Assembly: GCF_000499785.1 (NCBI RefSeq)
Contig: NZ_HG726019.1
Location: 124,001 to 188,000 of the forward strand
Length of the DNA stretch: 64,000 nt
DNA from: Bacteroides neonati
GTDB lineage: Bacteria > Bacteroidota > Bacteroidia > Bacteroidales > Bacteroidaceae
Direction of reading: 5' to 3'
The position numbers and the translations under genes were made by a program. The notes under the pieces are model-generated. The model did no database searches. It was not told the origin of the DNA and was given only the letters and a program-made list of their open reading frames with translations. Shown piece by piece: positions 18,264 through 29,439 of this stretch. The number at the start of each line of letters is the position of its first letter. Within the stretch, counting starts at the first letter, position 1.

Positions 18264-18345
18264 TAAAACAAATAAAAACAGGTGTTTTATAACATGCTTT
18301 AAGAAATTTATGTGGGTTGTTAATAGTTTGAGTGAAGCTTATGCT

Positions 18346-18353
18346 TACATTTG
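18346..18353 (+). promoter_or_regulatory. Promoter -7 box for the GNAT gene
   Basis: TACATTTG, 20 bases before the GNAT start. A TTTG at 18327-18330 is rather close (15-base spacer). Confidence 0.5.
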
Positions 18354-18372
18354 CCTCATTATAACCTAATTT

Positions 18373-18927
18373 ATGGATGGTATGAAAGAGGATATACGGA
18401 TAGAAACAGAACGATTACTGTTGCGCCCCATTACTTTGGATGACACGGAAGCGATTTATGCATACTCGAAAAATGAGAATGTAGGTCCCAATGCCGGTTG
18501 GAAACCCCATGAAAGTATAGAAGAGACCCGTGAGTTGATGGAAGTCATTTTTGTAGGACAGGAAGGTGTATTCGGCATCGTTCTCAAAGCAACCGGTAAA
18601 CTTATCGGTACCATAGGTTTGGTCGAAGACCGCAAGCGGCAATACGACAAAGTCAAAATGCTCGGATATGCCATTGACGAAGCGTATTGGGGGTGTGGAT
18701 ATACAACCGAGGCGGCAGCGGCATTGATTCATTACGGGCGCGAGGTATTGCAACTTCGATTGATTTCGGTTTATTGCTATCCGTTCAATGAGCGAAGCAA
18801 GAGAGTGATTGCCAAATTAGGCTTTCACTACGAAGGTCGATTGGCACTTTCCGAGCAGTTATACAACGGTGTGGTGTACGATCATGAGTGCTATGCAATG
18901 GTGTTGGAAGATCGGTATGCAGGTTGA
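18373..18927 (+). CDS. GNAT-family N-acetyltransferase (RimJ/RimL type)
   Basis: Transfers an acetyl group from acetyl-CoA to an amine; the RimJ/RimL subgroup acts mostly on protein N-termini or small molecules. Seen: 184 residues; RIETERLLLRPITLDDTEAIY at 7-27, typical of the subgroup; GTIGLVEDRKRQ near 78; LGYAIDEAYWGCGYTTEAAAALIHYG near 97-122, the acetyl-CoA pyrophosphate loop; and SVYCYPFNERSKRVIAKLGF near 137-156. The substrate is unknown. It is followed after 62 bases by the YhcH-family gene on the same strand. Confidence 0.9.
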   Translation: MDGMKEDIRIETERLLLRPITLDDTEAIYAYSKNENVGPNAGWKPHESIEETRELMEVIFVGQEGVFGIVLKATGKLIGTIGLVEDRKRQYDKVKMLGYAIDEAYWGCGYTTEAAAALIHYGREVLQLRLISVYCYPFNERSKRVIAKLGFHYEGRLALSEQLYNGVVYDHECYAMVLEDRYAG

Positions 18928-18989
18928 CGGAATCAGTCCGAAGGTTCGATGAGGTTTGAAATTATTTGAAATGTAAAGATATATTCAAA

Positions 18990-19631
18990 ATGAAACACAT
19001 TCAATGGTTATGTACAGTTGCCTGTTTGGTGCTGTTATGTCTGCCTGCCCCGGTTCAGGGAGGTAAAAAGGAGAAAACAACCTCGAAGGAGAAGTCAGTT
19101 TCTGTGCGAAAGTGGGTGCGGTCAGGTGTTTGGAACGAAGGTTTAAAGGCCAAACCGCATCAATCTACCCGCATGGCTGAGTTTAAAACCCAGTACGAAG
19201 CCAATACGGCGCAATGGAAAGCCGCTTTTCGCTGGTTGGCCACGCACGATTTAACAGCAATTGCGAAGGGGCGATACCCCATCGAAGGAACTTCAATGGT
19301 CGTTTCGGTCGAAGATAGTTTCAACGAGCCGTTGGCAAAAAGAGGCTCTGAAGCACACCGCAAACATATCGATTTGCAGTATGTGGTTAAAGGAACCGAG
19401 CGTTTCGGCCTGTTAGATCATGCTAGTTCTACCCCTAACTGTGCTTATAACGAAGAGCGGGATGCTATTTACTATGACTTCGATCCTGCCAAAACAACTT
19501 TTATCGATTCTGTGCCCGGAGAGTTTTTTCTCTTCTTCCCCGATGATTGGCACATTGCCAAGATTGCTACCGATAAGGAGGATCAAAGCATTCGGGTGAT
19601 TGTTATCAAACTCGACTATATTCCGGTGTAA
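18990..19631 (+). CDS. YhcH/YjgK/YiaL-family protein with a signal peptide
   Basis: Seen: 213 residues from the ATG at 18990; an earlier in-frame TTG at 18966 is less likely. The first ~25 residues form a hydrophobic export signal (WLCTVACLVLLCLPAPVQG) followed by a lysine-rich linker. The rest is the YhcH fold: VSVEDSFNEPLAKRGSEAHR near 109 and KHIDLQYVVKGTERF near 128, then EFFLFFPDDWHIAKI near 185. Characterised members act on sugars (NanQ of E. coli is an N-acetylneuraminate anomerase, EbgC belongs to a beta-galactosidase) and are cytosolic, so an exported form is unusual. Beside GH92 and sulfatase genes it may handle a released sugar in the periplasm; that is inference. Confidence 0.85.
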   Translation: MKHIQWLCTVACLVLLCLPAPVQGGKKEKTTSKEKSVSVRKWVRSGVWNEGLKAKPHQSTRMAEFKTQYEANTAQWKAAFRWLATHDLTAIAKGRYPIEGTSMVVSVEDSFNEPLAKRGSEAHRKHIDLQYVVKGTERFGLLDHASSTPNCAYNEERDAIYYDFDPAKTTFIDSVPGEFFLFFPDDWHIAKIATDKEDQSIRVIVIKLDYIPV

Positions 19632-19704
19632 TACCTCTTTTTTGTTGTTTGTTACTATCTGATAATCAGTTGTTTATTGAATTTACTTGATGCGTCGAAA
19701 GAGA

Positions 19705-19777
19705 ACGTATTTAACGCAGTGTTAATATACTATTTAACACTGCGTTAAATACGTATTCTTGTCCGGCAAGAATACGT
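19705..19777. terminator. Large overlapping hairpins upstream of mutS
   Basis: A perfect 21-bp inverted repeat (19705-19725 and 19734-19754, 8-base loop; core TTAACGCAGTGTTAA) shares its last four bases with a second perfect 11-bp repeat, ACGTATTCTTG (19751-19761) and CAAGAATACGT (19767-19777). The two stems compete for ACGT. No long T run follows, so termination is possible but not certain. It separates the YhcH gene from mutS. Confidence 0.6.
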
Positions 19778-19835
19778 ACTCTTATAAATAACTAATAACT
19801 CTCCCTACGTTGCAGCATGATAACAGAGAAATCTG

Positions 19836-19843
19836 TATCTTTG
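19836..19843 (+). promoter_or_regulatory. mutS promoter -7 box
   Basis: TATCTTTG, 36 bases before the mutS start. Confidence 0.65.
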
Positions 19844-19879
19844 TCTTCTTAACGATGCAACCAACAATGCAATTTTAAT

Positions 19880-22513
<2,634 letters not shown>

Positions 22514-22532
22514 AACTCCCCCTTTTACTTTA

Positions 22533-23903
22533 TCACAGCTTGCCAAGCCATGTATTGACGGCTTCGAGCATGCGGGGCGAACAAGTCTGTTCGATGGTTG
22601 CATATTCGGCAGGCAAGCCCGTGTTGCACTCTTGAAAGAGGTGGTTCAGGTTTTCCAACTCGATGGTGGTAACTCGTTTGTTGCCGTTACTCTCAATGCT
22701 GCTTTGAATACGCGACAGGTTCTCTTTGGGAGGTACTTGCAGGTCTTTGCTTCCGTTGAGTGCCAGTACCGGGCAAGTGACTTTGCGTAGATACGCTGCC
22801 GGATCGAAACGTAGCAGGTAGACAAACCACGGTGTGGTAATCTGCTCGCTAATGGCGGTTATCTGTTCTTTGGGCAGGCTTCCCAGAGATGCGCTGGTAA
22901 GGTAGCGAGCTACCGAATCGCGTAAGGAGGCTCCGTTGTCGGTCGTTTGTGTAATGACCTGATAAGCTCCCGCCATGAACTGCCGCGAGGATGCTACCTG
23001 CATCGCATTATAACCCATCTTCTCCTCGATTCGTTGTTTCTGAAGCAGCATCAATTCGTCTCCCTTGATGCCTACGCCTGCCAGCAAAACGATGAAACCG
23101 ATCTCTTTCGATGCCGAAGCAACCATGGGGGCAATCATCCCTCCTTCGCTATGGCCGATCAGACCGATCTTGTGGGGATTGATCTCCTTTCTTGTTCGAA
23201 GGTAGGCAACCGCACTGGCAGCATCTTCGGCAAAGTCTGCTGTGGTAGCCGTATCAAAATTGCCTGTCGATCCGGCTACTCCTCGGTCATCGTAGCGCAG
23301 TACGGCTATTCCGTTGCGCGTCAGGTAGTCGGCAATCACTAAAAAGGGTTTGTGTCCGAGTATCTCTTCATCTCTGTTCTGCTTACCGCTACCCGTGATG
23401 AGTACGGCAACCGGGAAATTGCTTCCTGTTTGCGGCAGAGTCAGTGTTCCGGCTAGCTTCACACCTGCTTTAGGGTTCTCGAACGTTACTTCTTCCGAAT
23501 GGTAGGGGTAGGGGGCAATAGGTTCCTGCGGGCGGTTTGCCCGAACGCTTTCGCTGCTTTTCGATAGTTCGAGAGGGAGCGATAAGCCGCCTTGAACGAA
23601 CGTACCTTTGATCCGGTTATTCTCGTAAGTGCCCGTGTATTTGATTTGGGCGGCGGCTACCTCGAGGGTCAGTGTAGGAGCATGGAAGGTTACGAGGCTA
23701 ACGGGTATGCCTTTGGCACCCTGATCGGGACTATCCATCGTGGCGGTATACCCGTCGGCTTTGGGTGAGAGGTGAAAGACGAGCCTGAGCTTTCCCATCG
23801 GCAGTTGCAAAGTGCCTAACCATTGTCCGCTTAGGTCTTGTGCCGAAAGGGAGACTCCGAAAAGAAGCAAAAGGATGGATGTAAAGAGTGTGTGGGTTTT
23901 CAT
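22533..23903 (-). CDS. Secreted alpha/beta hydrolase (serine esterase-like)
   Basis: A 456-residue exported hydrolase. Seen: signal peptide (1-21, VSLSAQ); a small beta domain (about 24-120, GQWLGTLQLPMGKLRLVFHL) common in Bacteroidetes secreted hydrolases; then an alpha/beta-hydrolase core. VAVLITGSGKQNRDEE near 167 supplies the oxyanion region, RYDDRGVAGSTG near 200, IGLIGHSEGGMIAPM near 247 has the nucleophile Ser in GHSEG, LALNGSKDLQVPP near 378 the acid, and NLNHLFQE near 412 the His. The substrate is unknown. Last gene of the ychF-to-hydrolase minus-strand cluster, 35 bases after the acetyltransferase. Confidence 0.88.
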   Translation of the reverse strand: MKTHTLFTSILLLLFGVSLSAQDLSGQWLGTLQLPMGKLRLVFHLSPKADGYTATMDSPDQGAKGIPVSLVTFHAPTLTLEVAAAQIKYTGTYENNRIKGTFVQGGLSLPLELSKSSESVRANRPQEPIAPYPYHSEEVTFENPKAGVKLAGTLTLPQTGSNFPVAVLITGSGKQNRDEEILGHKPFLVIADYLTRNGIAVLRYDDRGVAGSTGNFDTATTADFAEDAASAVAYLRTRKEINPHKIGLIGHSEGGMIAPMVASASKEIGFIVLLAGVGIKGDELMLLQKQRIEEKMGYNAMQVASSRQFMAGAYQVITQTTDNGASLRDSVARYLTSASLGSLPKEQITAISEQITTPWFVYLLRFDPAAYLRKVTCPVLALNGSKDLQVPPKENLSRIQSSIESNGNKRVTTIELENLNHLFQECNTGLPAEYATIEQTCSPRMLEAVNTWLGKL

Positions 23904-23938
23904 AAGAATCGGTTGATTTAAGTGGTTACGGTAATTGC

Positions 23939-24586
23939 TTATTCGTTTAGGAATTCTTCCACTTTCTTAAAGAAGAGTGTGAAGTGGTGTCCGTCTATGA
24001 ATCCGTGATGAACCGTCATTGCGATGGGCATTACCAGTTTATTGTCCCGGACAACGGCTTTGCCTGCATTCATGAGCGGATAGTTGCTGCCGTGCCGGAA
24101 CTCTTGTGTGGCTGTAATGGAAGTGAAATACAGGTCGGGCGTGGCGCTGAGCAGTATTATGTCAAAATCATCGTTGTCGGCTCCTTGCTCTTCCGAAGAA
24201 TATGGCTTGCTTTCTGTAGGCAGGTGTTGGATAATGGCTTGTGCCTCCCGGTAAAAAGTGGCAAAGTCTTTATGATAAGGGATGCGTACGGTATGGAAAT
24301 GCCCCTGCTCGTCGACCTTAATCGGAGTGAGTACATCGATCTTGTCGTAGTACACTACATTTCCGCTGCGATCAATGCGGAAACGGAATTCCTTCACCTC
24401 ATTAGCTGCATTCAGGATCGCATACAGGTAGTGCAGAAAGAAGGATTGCCCTCTCTCTTTGGCACGTGCCTTAGCTCCTCCACAGGCAACTTCGGAAGTG
24501 ATGGAGATGGTCGGATTGATAAAATCGCGGAAGAAATTGTAGTTGTCCTTTCTCTCCCACGTCTCTATGTCGATCAGGTGTTTCAT
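23939..24586 (-). CDS. CAT-fold acyltransferase (chloramphenicol acetyltransferase-like)
   Basis: Seen: 215 residues from the ATG at 24586, which overlaps the lgt stop codon (ATGA), so translation is probably coupled. The chloramphenicol acetyltransferase fold is shown by FSISVT-type [14 protein letters not shown] near 30 and the catalytic [18 protein letters not shown] near 185-203, with His in HHGFIDG. A longer frame upstream (to 24652) lies within lgt and is rejected. The family includes true drug-resistance enzymes and many chromosomal members with other acyl substrates. The housekeeping context argues for the latter, but sequence alone cannot settle it. Confidence 0.85.
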   Translation of the reverse strand: MKHLIDIETWERKDNYNFFRDFINPTISITSEVACGGAKARAKERGQSFFLHYLYAILNAANEVKEFRFRIDRSGNVVYYDKIDVLTPIKVDEQGHFHTVRIPYHKDFATFYREAQAIIQHLPTESKPYSSEEQGADNDDFDIILLSATPDLYFTSITATQEFRHGSNYPLMNAGKAVVRDNKLVMPIAMTVHHGFIDGHHFTLFFKKVEEFLNE

Positions 24587-25413
24587 TTCTTCTTCTTGCC
24601 GTAAAAGAACATGCAGTAAAGTCCTATCAGCACGAAAGGTACGCTCAACCATTGACCCATGTTGAAGGTCATCTGGTCTTCGAAGCCCACTTGATTCTCT
24701 TTCAGGAACTCAATAAAGAAGCGGAAAGTGAAGATAGCTGTGAGGCAAAGACCGAAGAAGAAGCCACGGTGAAGTTTCTTGTTGTAATTCTTATACAGGA
24801 AGATCATCACCAAGAACAGGATGAAATAAGCGATTGCTTCGTATAGTTGAGCAGGGTGTCGAGGGATCATATCTACTCGTTCGAATACGAATCCCCAAGG
24901 TGCATCGGTTGCTTTGCCGATAATCTCCGAGTTCATCAGGTTGGCCAAACGGATGAAGCAAGCGGTAATGGGAGTTGCTACGGCAATCATATCGACTACA
25001 TCCATGTAGTTCATCTTGGTTTTGCGGCAATAGAGCCAAAGAGAGATGATTAATCCCAATGTACCGCCATGGCTGGCCAAGCCTTCGTATCCGGTGAACT
25101 TCCACCCACCGTCAGGAAGAAACTTAACCGGAAGAATCATCTCCCAGAAGTGATTCAGGTAATAGCCGGGATCGTAGAACAGGCAGTGACCCAAACGTGC
25201 ACCGATCAGGATGCCGAAGAAGCAGTAAAAGAACAGCGGTTCGAATTTCTTCTCGTCAATTTTCTTATCGCGGTACTGGTAATGCACAACCATATAGGCT
25301 AAGCCGATGCCAATGGCCCAAAGCAGGCCGTAATAGCGTATCGAAATGGCACCAAACAGATTGAACAATTCTGGATTCGGATTCCAGTTGATGGATAATA
25401 AGAGGGTATTCAT
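24583..25413 (-). CDS. lgt: Prolipoprotein diacylglyceryl transferase
   Basis: Transfers diacylglycerol from phosphatidylglycerol to the lipobox Cys of prelipoproteins, the first step of lipoprotein maturation in the inner membrane. Seen: 276 residues with about seven membrane segments; [14 protein letters not shown] near 29; [16 protein letters not shown] near 109 with the conserved His; [16 protein letters not shown] near 151, the Lgt signature; and [14 protein letters not shown] near 175. The SusD-type lipoproteins in this window depend on this enzyme. Separated from the PanE-like gene by 14 bases. Confidence 0.95.
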   Translation of the reverse strand: MNTLLLSINWNPNPELFNLFGAISIRYYGLLWAIGIGLAYMVVHYQYRDKKIDEKKFEPLFFYCFFGILIGARLGHCLFYDPGYYLNHFWEMILPVKFLPDGGWKFTGYEGLASHGGTLGLIISLWLYCRKTKMNYMDVVDMIAVATPITACFIRLANLMNSEIIGKATDAPWGFVFERVDMIPRHPAQLYEAIAYFILFLVMIFLYKNYNKKLHRGFFFGLCLTAIFTFRFFIEFLKENQVGFEDQMTFNMGQWLSVPFVLIGLYCMFFYGKKKK

Positions 25414-25427
25414 AAGCTATCTTTGTG

Positions 25428-26333
25428 TTAAATGAATTTCTTGGCTACTTCTCTGTATGTAGGCACATCGACTCCGTGTGCTTCGGCTTCGGCAATCAGG
25501 TCGAACAACAGCCCTTGTATCTCCGAGTCGGTGCCTTTCTGCAGGTCTTTCTGCATCGAGGCGGTACTCTCCGGAGCGAGTTTGTCAATGATCTTGAGGT
25601 TGTACGTTACTACATCTTCGGGAAACACAATACCGAGTTTCTTGCCCAAAGCAGCACTTTCGCCCGACAGTCCGATAAAGGTATTCCGTATCTGTCCCGG
25701 CTTTTGTACTTCGCCCATGGGTACGTTGTAGTAAGCACCCGTTACCGCCATTGCCGAGATGAACGACCATTTAATGAATGTGTCTCGATCTATATCGGGC
25801 GACAAATCGGCTTTAATACCGCTTTCTTGCAACTCCTTTTGTACGCTTTGCAGTACTTCGGGAGCGATTACAGTTCCTTTGTGGGCACCATACACGATAC
25901 GGAAAATCTTCCCCATCTGTGTTACTTCTCCTACTCCGGATACAAAACCAACGATGTAAATACACCCATCGAGCACAGTTGCCTCGGGGGCTAACTGCTG
26001 TATGCGCGGACCGGTGCCGTATACATTGAGTATCGGAATCACCAGGGTTCCTTCGTGCGAAGCTCTGCGAATCAAGTCGGTGATGGAATCGATGGAATAT
26101 CCTTTTACGCAGACGAATATGACATCTGCCTTTTCGTTATACTCCTCGGCTCTGCATGCCTTGATAGGCAACACTTGTTCGCCTTTGAGATCGGACTTTA
26201 GTCTGAGCCCATGCGCTTGTATCGCTTCGAGATGTGCTCCGCGAGCGATACAAGTAACATCTTTTCCGGCTAGAAACAGAAAGCCGGCTATGCTACCGCC
26301 AACGCCTCCTGTTCCTATGATGAGGTATTTCAT
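25428..26333 (-). CDS. Ketopantoate reductase-family protein (PanE-like)
   Basis: Family reaction: NADPH-dependent reduction of 2-dehydropantoate to pantoate in coenzyme A synthesis. Seen from the ATG at 26333: 301 residues. MKYLIIGTGGVGGSIAGFL is the Rossmann start with GxGxxG, DVIFVCVKGYSIDSI near 70 has the family Lys, and DRDTFIKWSFISAMAVTGAYY near 178 has the catalytic Lys region. The frame extends upstream to 26447 but there overlaps ychF, so the shorter start is chosen. Many paralogues in this family act on other 2-oxo acids, so the symbol panE is withheld. Ten bases separate it from ychF. Confidence 0.85.
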   Translation of the reverse strand: MKYLIIGTGGVGGSIAGFLFLAGKDVTCIARGAHLEAIQAHGLRLKSDLKGEQVLPIKACRAEEYNEKADVIFVCVKGYSIDSITDLIRRASHEGTLVIPILNVYGTGPRIQQLAPEATVLDGCIYIVGFVSGVGEVTQMGKIFRIVYGAHKGTVIAPEVLQSVQKELQESGIKADLSPDIDRDTFIKWSFISAMAVTGAYYNVPMGEVQKPGQIRNTFIGLSGESAALGKKLGIVFPEDVVTYNLKIIDKLAPESTASMQKDLQKGTDSEIQGLLFDLIAEAEAHGVDVPTYREVAKKFI

Positions 26334-26343
26334 TGTTTTTTGG

Positions 26344-27447
26344 TTATACGTTGAAACGGAAGTGCATGATGTCGCCATCTTGCACGATATATTCTTTACC
26401 TTCAACACCCAGTTTACCAGCTTCTTTAACGGCAGCTTCCGAACCATATTGCAAGAAGTCCTCGTACTTGATTACTTCCGCACGGATGAAGCCTTTTTCG
26501 AAGTCGGTATGAATTACGGCTGCACATTGCGGAGCCTTCCAACCCTTTTCGTATGTCCAGGCACGTACTTCCTGTACACCCGATGTAAAATAGGTTTCGA
26601 GATTCAATAGCTTATAGGCCGATTTGATAAGACGGGCAACACCCGACTCCTCTAAGCCGATCTCGGCAAGGAACATCTGACGGTCTTCGTATGTCTCAAG
26701 CTCTGCGATATCCGATTCGGTCTTGGCAGCTACGACAAGGATCTCTGCGTTTTCGTCTTTGACTGCTTCGCGTACCATCTCTACGTATTTATTACCGTTG
26801 GCTGCGCTTGCTTCGTCTACGTTGCAAACATACATGACCGGTTTGCTGGTAAGCAAGAAAAGCTCTTGTGCAGCCTTCTGTTCGTCTTTCGAGTCGAAGG
26901 TAACGGTACGTGCCGATTTGCCTTGTTCCAAAGCTGCTTTGTACTGTATCAGTACGTCGTACATCAGTTTGGCTGCCTTATCGCCACCGGTTTGTGCCTG
27001 TTTTTGTACTTTCTGAATACGGCTGTCGATGGTATCGAGGTCTTTGAGTTGCAACTCGTAATCAATGATCTCTTTGTCGCGCAGGGGGTTGATACTTCCG
27101 TCAACGTGCACCACGTTTTCATCGTCAAAGCAGCGCAGTACATGGATGATGGCATCTGTCTCGCGGATATTGGCCAGGAACTTATTACCTAATCCTTCGC
27201 CTTTGCTCGCACCTTTTACCAATCCGGCAATGTCAACGATCTCCACCGTAGTGGGGACAATGCGATTGGGGTGTACCAATTCTGCTAATTTATTCAATCG
27301 TTCGTCGGGTACGGTAATTACACCTACGTTCGGTTCGATTGTACAAAAAGGGAAGTTTGCCGCTTGTGCCTTTGCATTCGACAAACAGTTGAAAAGCGTC
27401 GACTTACCTACGTTGGGAAGTCCGACGATACCACATTGTAAAGCCAT
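26344..27447 (-). CDS. ychF: Ribosome-associated ATPase/GTPase YchF
   Basis: An OBG-family P-loop protein (YchF/OLA1) that binds ribosomes and prefers ATP. Seen: 367 residues, full length. G1 is GLPNVGKSTLFN at 8-19, G3 DIAGLVKGASKGEGLGNKF near 72-90 and NVDE-type CNVDEAS near 207. The C-terminal TGS domain (about 280-366) has WTYEKGWKAPQCAAVIHTDFEKGFIRAEV. First gene of a five-gene minus cluster with a -7 box at 27514-27521. Confidence 0.97.
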   Translation of the reverse strand: MALQCGIVGLPNVGKSTLFNCLSNAKAQAANFPFCTIEPNVGVITVPDERLNKLAELVHPNRIVPTTVEIVDIAGLVKGASKGEGLGNKFLANIRETDAIIHVLRCFDDENVVHVDGSINPLRDKEIIDYELQLKDLDTIDSRIQKVQKQAQTGGDKAAKLMYDVLIQYKAALEQGKSARTVTFDSKDEQKAAQELFLLTSKPVMYVCNVDEASAANGNKYVEMVREAVKDENAEILVVAAKTESDIAELETYEDRQMFLAEIGLEESGVARLIKSAYKLLNLETYFTSGVQEVRAWTYEKGWKAPQCAAVIHTDFEKGFIRAEVIKYEDFLQYGSEAAVKEAGKLGVEGKEYIVQDGDIMHFRFNV

Positions 27448-27513
27448 TCTATTATTATCGTTTTATATATTATCAGCTGGTATAGAACAGAACTTTTGTC
27501 TGCTTTATGGCTG

Positions 27514-27521
27514 CAAAGATA
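27514..27521 (-). promoter_or_regulatory. ychF promoter -7 box
   Basis: Minus strand TATCTTTG, 67 bases upstream of the ychF start. Confidence 0.6.
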
Positions 27522-27567
27522 ACGATTCTTTTAAAAATAAAGATTATATGGTTGGAATTCATTCGTA

Positions 27568-29319
27568 TTAGATGACTATCAGCTCCTTCAACTCCTTGGC
27601 TATACGCTCGTATCCTTTTTCGTTCGGATGCAATCCGTCACTAAACAAAGAGAGGTCGATTGCCCCGTTCTTGTTGGTCAATGCCGGCGTGAGATTCACA
27701 TAGGTTGCTCCACTGGCGGCCAACTGCTGTTGCAGGCGCTGGTTGAAGGTGGCTACCCGTTTTTCCATTCCTTTTCGGGGTAAGATGCCTACGATGCACA
27801 GCTTTGCTTGCGGTTGGCGGTATTGAATAGCCTTGACTACTTGTTGCAGTCCTTCGATAATCTCCTCGTCACTGTTCATCTCGAGATTGTTCGTGCCAAT
27901 CATCAGAAAGATTTGTTTGGCCTGATAGCCATCGAGTTCGCCATGATAGATACGCCAGAGCACATTCTCCACTCTGTCCCAGCCGAAGCCGAGGTTGCGG
28001 ACAACCTTGCCTTTGAATAGCTTCTCCCAAGCCTTTGCACCCGACTGTTTGGGGGCTACCGGCTCACCTGCCCAATAGTGGGTGATGGAGTTACCGATCA
28101 TTACAATATCGGGTGCTTGCTCTTTGTTTAGTTTCAGTATCTGTTCGTGGCGCTTGTTCCACTCGTACATATCCGGTTCGCGGCGTTGTTTGCAAGGCGA
28201 ACAGGTGCTGAGACTGTTGCTCTCTTCGTGCAAAATCTCTTTAATTTTTCGGGTGTAGCTGTCGGCATATTGTTGCATACCCAAATCGTTGGGATGCACT
28301 CCCTCTACGGCAGCATCGATAGATAGGCCGATCTCCTCTTTGGTGAGGTAATAAATCTGGGGTACTCCCTTTTTTTGGAGTGCTTCGTATGCTCTGCGTA
28401 ACTCTACGTTGGCTACCTTATAAGAGGTTTCCGTCTCTTTGGAAGTGAGGTCGTTGGTATATCCGGCGTGTTCGACCAATAAGATGGGTGCCTGACTCTG
28501 TTTGCGTAAGATATCGACTCCTTGGAGCGTACGGTCGTAAATGAGTTTGGATGCCTCTTCGCCGGGAAGGTTAGGCATGCAGTCGATGATGTATAGTTTG
28601 GCATCTATCTCGGCAAGCAATTGAAACAGTTCGGTTTCGAGCTTTCCGTTTCCCGAGAAGCCCAGATTGACCACCGGATGTGCTGTCTGGCGACTTACGA
28701 TATTGGTCCATGCCATCCCCGGGCGTGAAGCGCAAGCTCCCTGTGCGATGGAAGTGCCATATACCACCACGGGCTTTTCGGACGAAACTGGAAGGAAACT
28801 CAGAGACGATTCGGTCGGAACACCTATCTCCAACCACGAAACCGAGTTGTAAAGAGGTAGGAAAAGACGGTATTCGTATCCTTGCCCGTGTCGGCTCTCA
28901 TACGACAGTTTGCGGTAGGTATAGGTTACCGTATCGCCAAACGCATATTGTGCTCCGCACCAACGTTGGCGTCCGTCGCTGTCGATGGCATACAAATCGA
29001 CGCCCGATACTCCTGTCGACGGCATGTGAGGCATTGAGGATCCTCCTCTGACGGTATATCTCACTTTGATTTCGGGTGCATTGGAGTAAAACGATACCGA
29101 TAATCCGGCACTCTCTCTGGATAGGTTCCAAAGCGGGGTGCGTACTTTGTCTTTGGCACGCTGAGGCAGGCGGTCATACGTCTCTTTTATCTCTTCGTTC
29201 CAGGCTCGTCCGGCAATGGTGGCGAAGCTTTGTTTCAAGGGATTTTCCCACTTGGTTTGTGCTTGTAGTGCCATGCTGCATGCGAGCATGGCTAAGATGA
29301 TAAAGCTGTGTTTCTTCAT
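27568..29319 (-). CDS. Tandem SGNH esterase with GxDLY domain
   Basis: A 583-residue secreted protein with two SGNH (GDSL-type) esterase domains, likely removing acetyl groups from glycans. Seen: signal peptide (MALQA, 1-20); an N-terminal beta domain with VSGVDLYAID near 108, the GxDLY module; first SGNH domain with VVYGTSIAQGA near 188 (Ser), CMPNL near 247 (Asn) and VEGVHPNDLG near 340; and second SGNH domain with IVMIGNSITHYW near 408, LMIGTNNLE near 474 and FSDGLHPNEKGY near 558. In domain one the acidic residue three before the catalytic His is Glu, not the usual Asp. It follows susD after a strong hairpin and has its own promoter-like box. Confidence 0.85.
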   Translation of the reverse strand: MKKHSFIILAMLACSMALQAQTKWENPLKQSFATIAGRAWNEEIKETYDRLPQRAKDKVRTPLWNLSRESAGLSVSFYSNAPEIKVRYTVRGGSSMPHMPSTGVSGVDLYAIDSDGRQRWCGAQYAFGDTVTYTYRKLSYESRHGQGYEYRLFLPLYNSVSWLEIGVPTESSLSFLPVSSEKPVVVYGTSIAQGACASRPGMAWTNIVSRQTAHPVVNLGFSGNGKLETELFQLLAEIDAKLYIIDCMPNLPGEEASKLIYDRTLQGVDILRKQSQAPILLVEHAGYTNDLTSKETETSYKVANVELRRAYEALQKKGVPQIYYLTKEEIGLSIDAAVEGVHPNDLGMQQYADSYTRKIKEILHEESNSLSTCSPCKQRREPDMYEWNKRHEQILKLNKEQAPDIVMIGNSITHYWAGEPVAPKQSGAKAWEKLFKGKVVRNLGFGWDRVENVLWRIYHGELDGYQAKQIFLMIGTNNLEMNSDEEIIEGLQQVVKAIQYRQPQAKLCIVGILPRKGMEKRVATFNQRLQQQLAASGATYVNLTPALTNKNGAIDLSLFSDGLHPNEKGYERIAKELKELIVI

Positions 29320-29351
29320 GTTTATAATCGAAATTAAAGAATTTAATGTTG

Positions 29352-29359
29352 CAAATATA
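29352..29359 (-). promoter_or_regulatory. Possible internal promoter for the tandem SGNH gene
   Basis: Minus strand TATATTTG, 33 bases before the SGNH start and just downstream of the post-susD hairpin, which would let this gene be expressed apart from susCD. Confidence 0.5.
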
Positions 29360-29365
29360 AAGCAA

Positions 29366-29410
29366 ATGCTTTCAAACTCCTCTATTTGAGTAAGAGGAAT
29401 TTGAAAGCAT
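29366..29410 (-). terminator. Strong hairpin directly after susD (PUL 1)
   Basis: On the minus-strand RNA an 18-bp stem forms (29410-29393 with 29383-29366) around a 9-base loop. Every pair is Watson-Crick but one G-U. On the plus strand that pair is an A-C mismatch, so the fold belongs to the PUL transcript. The U-rich tail is weak, so attenuation or 3' protection of susCD mRNA is as likely as full termination. Confidence 0.7.
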
Positions 29411-29439
29411 CATGCTTATTTATAAATTTAAATTAAACA

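Larger units (their letters stand above)
18154..18307. repeat. Direct repeat, copy B (carries small RNA)
   Basis: Partner of 15655-15811, in the same orientation and also starting within the 3' end of the upstream gene (KGIK and stop of GH92). Weaker similarity continues to about 18326. The promoter and hairpin elements are conserved between the copies, and differences fall mostly outside them. Confidence 0.9.

Noticed and set aside
23939..24586. Chloramphenicol resistance gene
   Set aside because: CAT fold is clear, but it is embedded in a housekeeping operon with no mobile DNA, so resistance is not supported.
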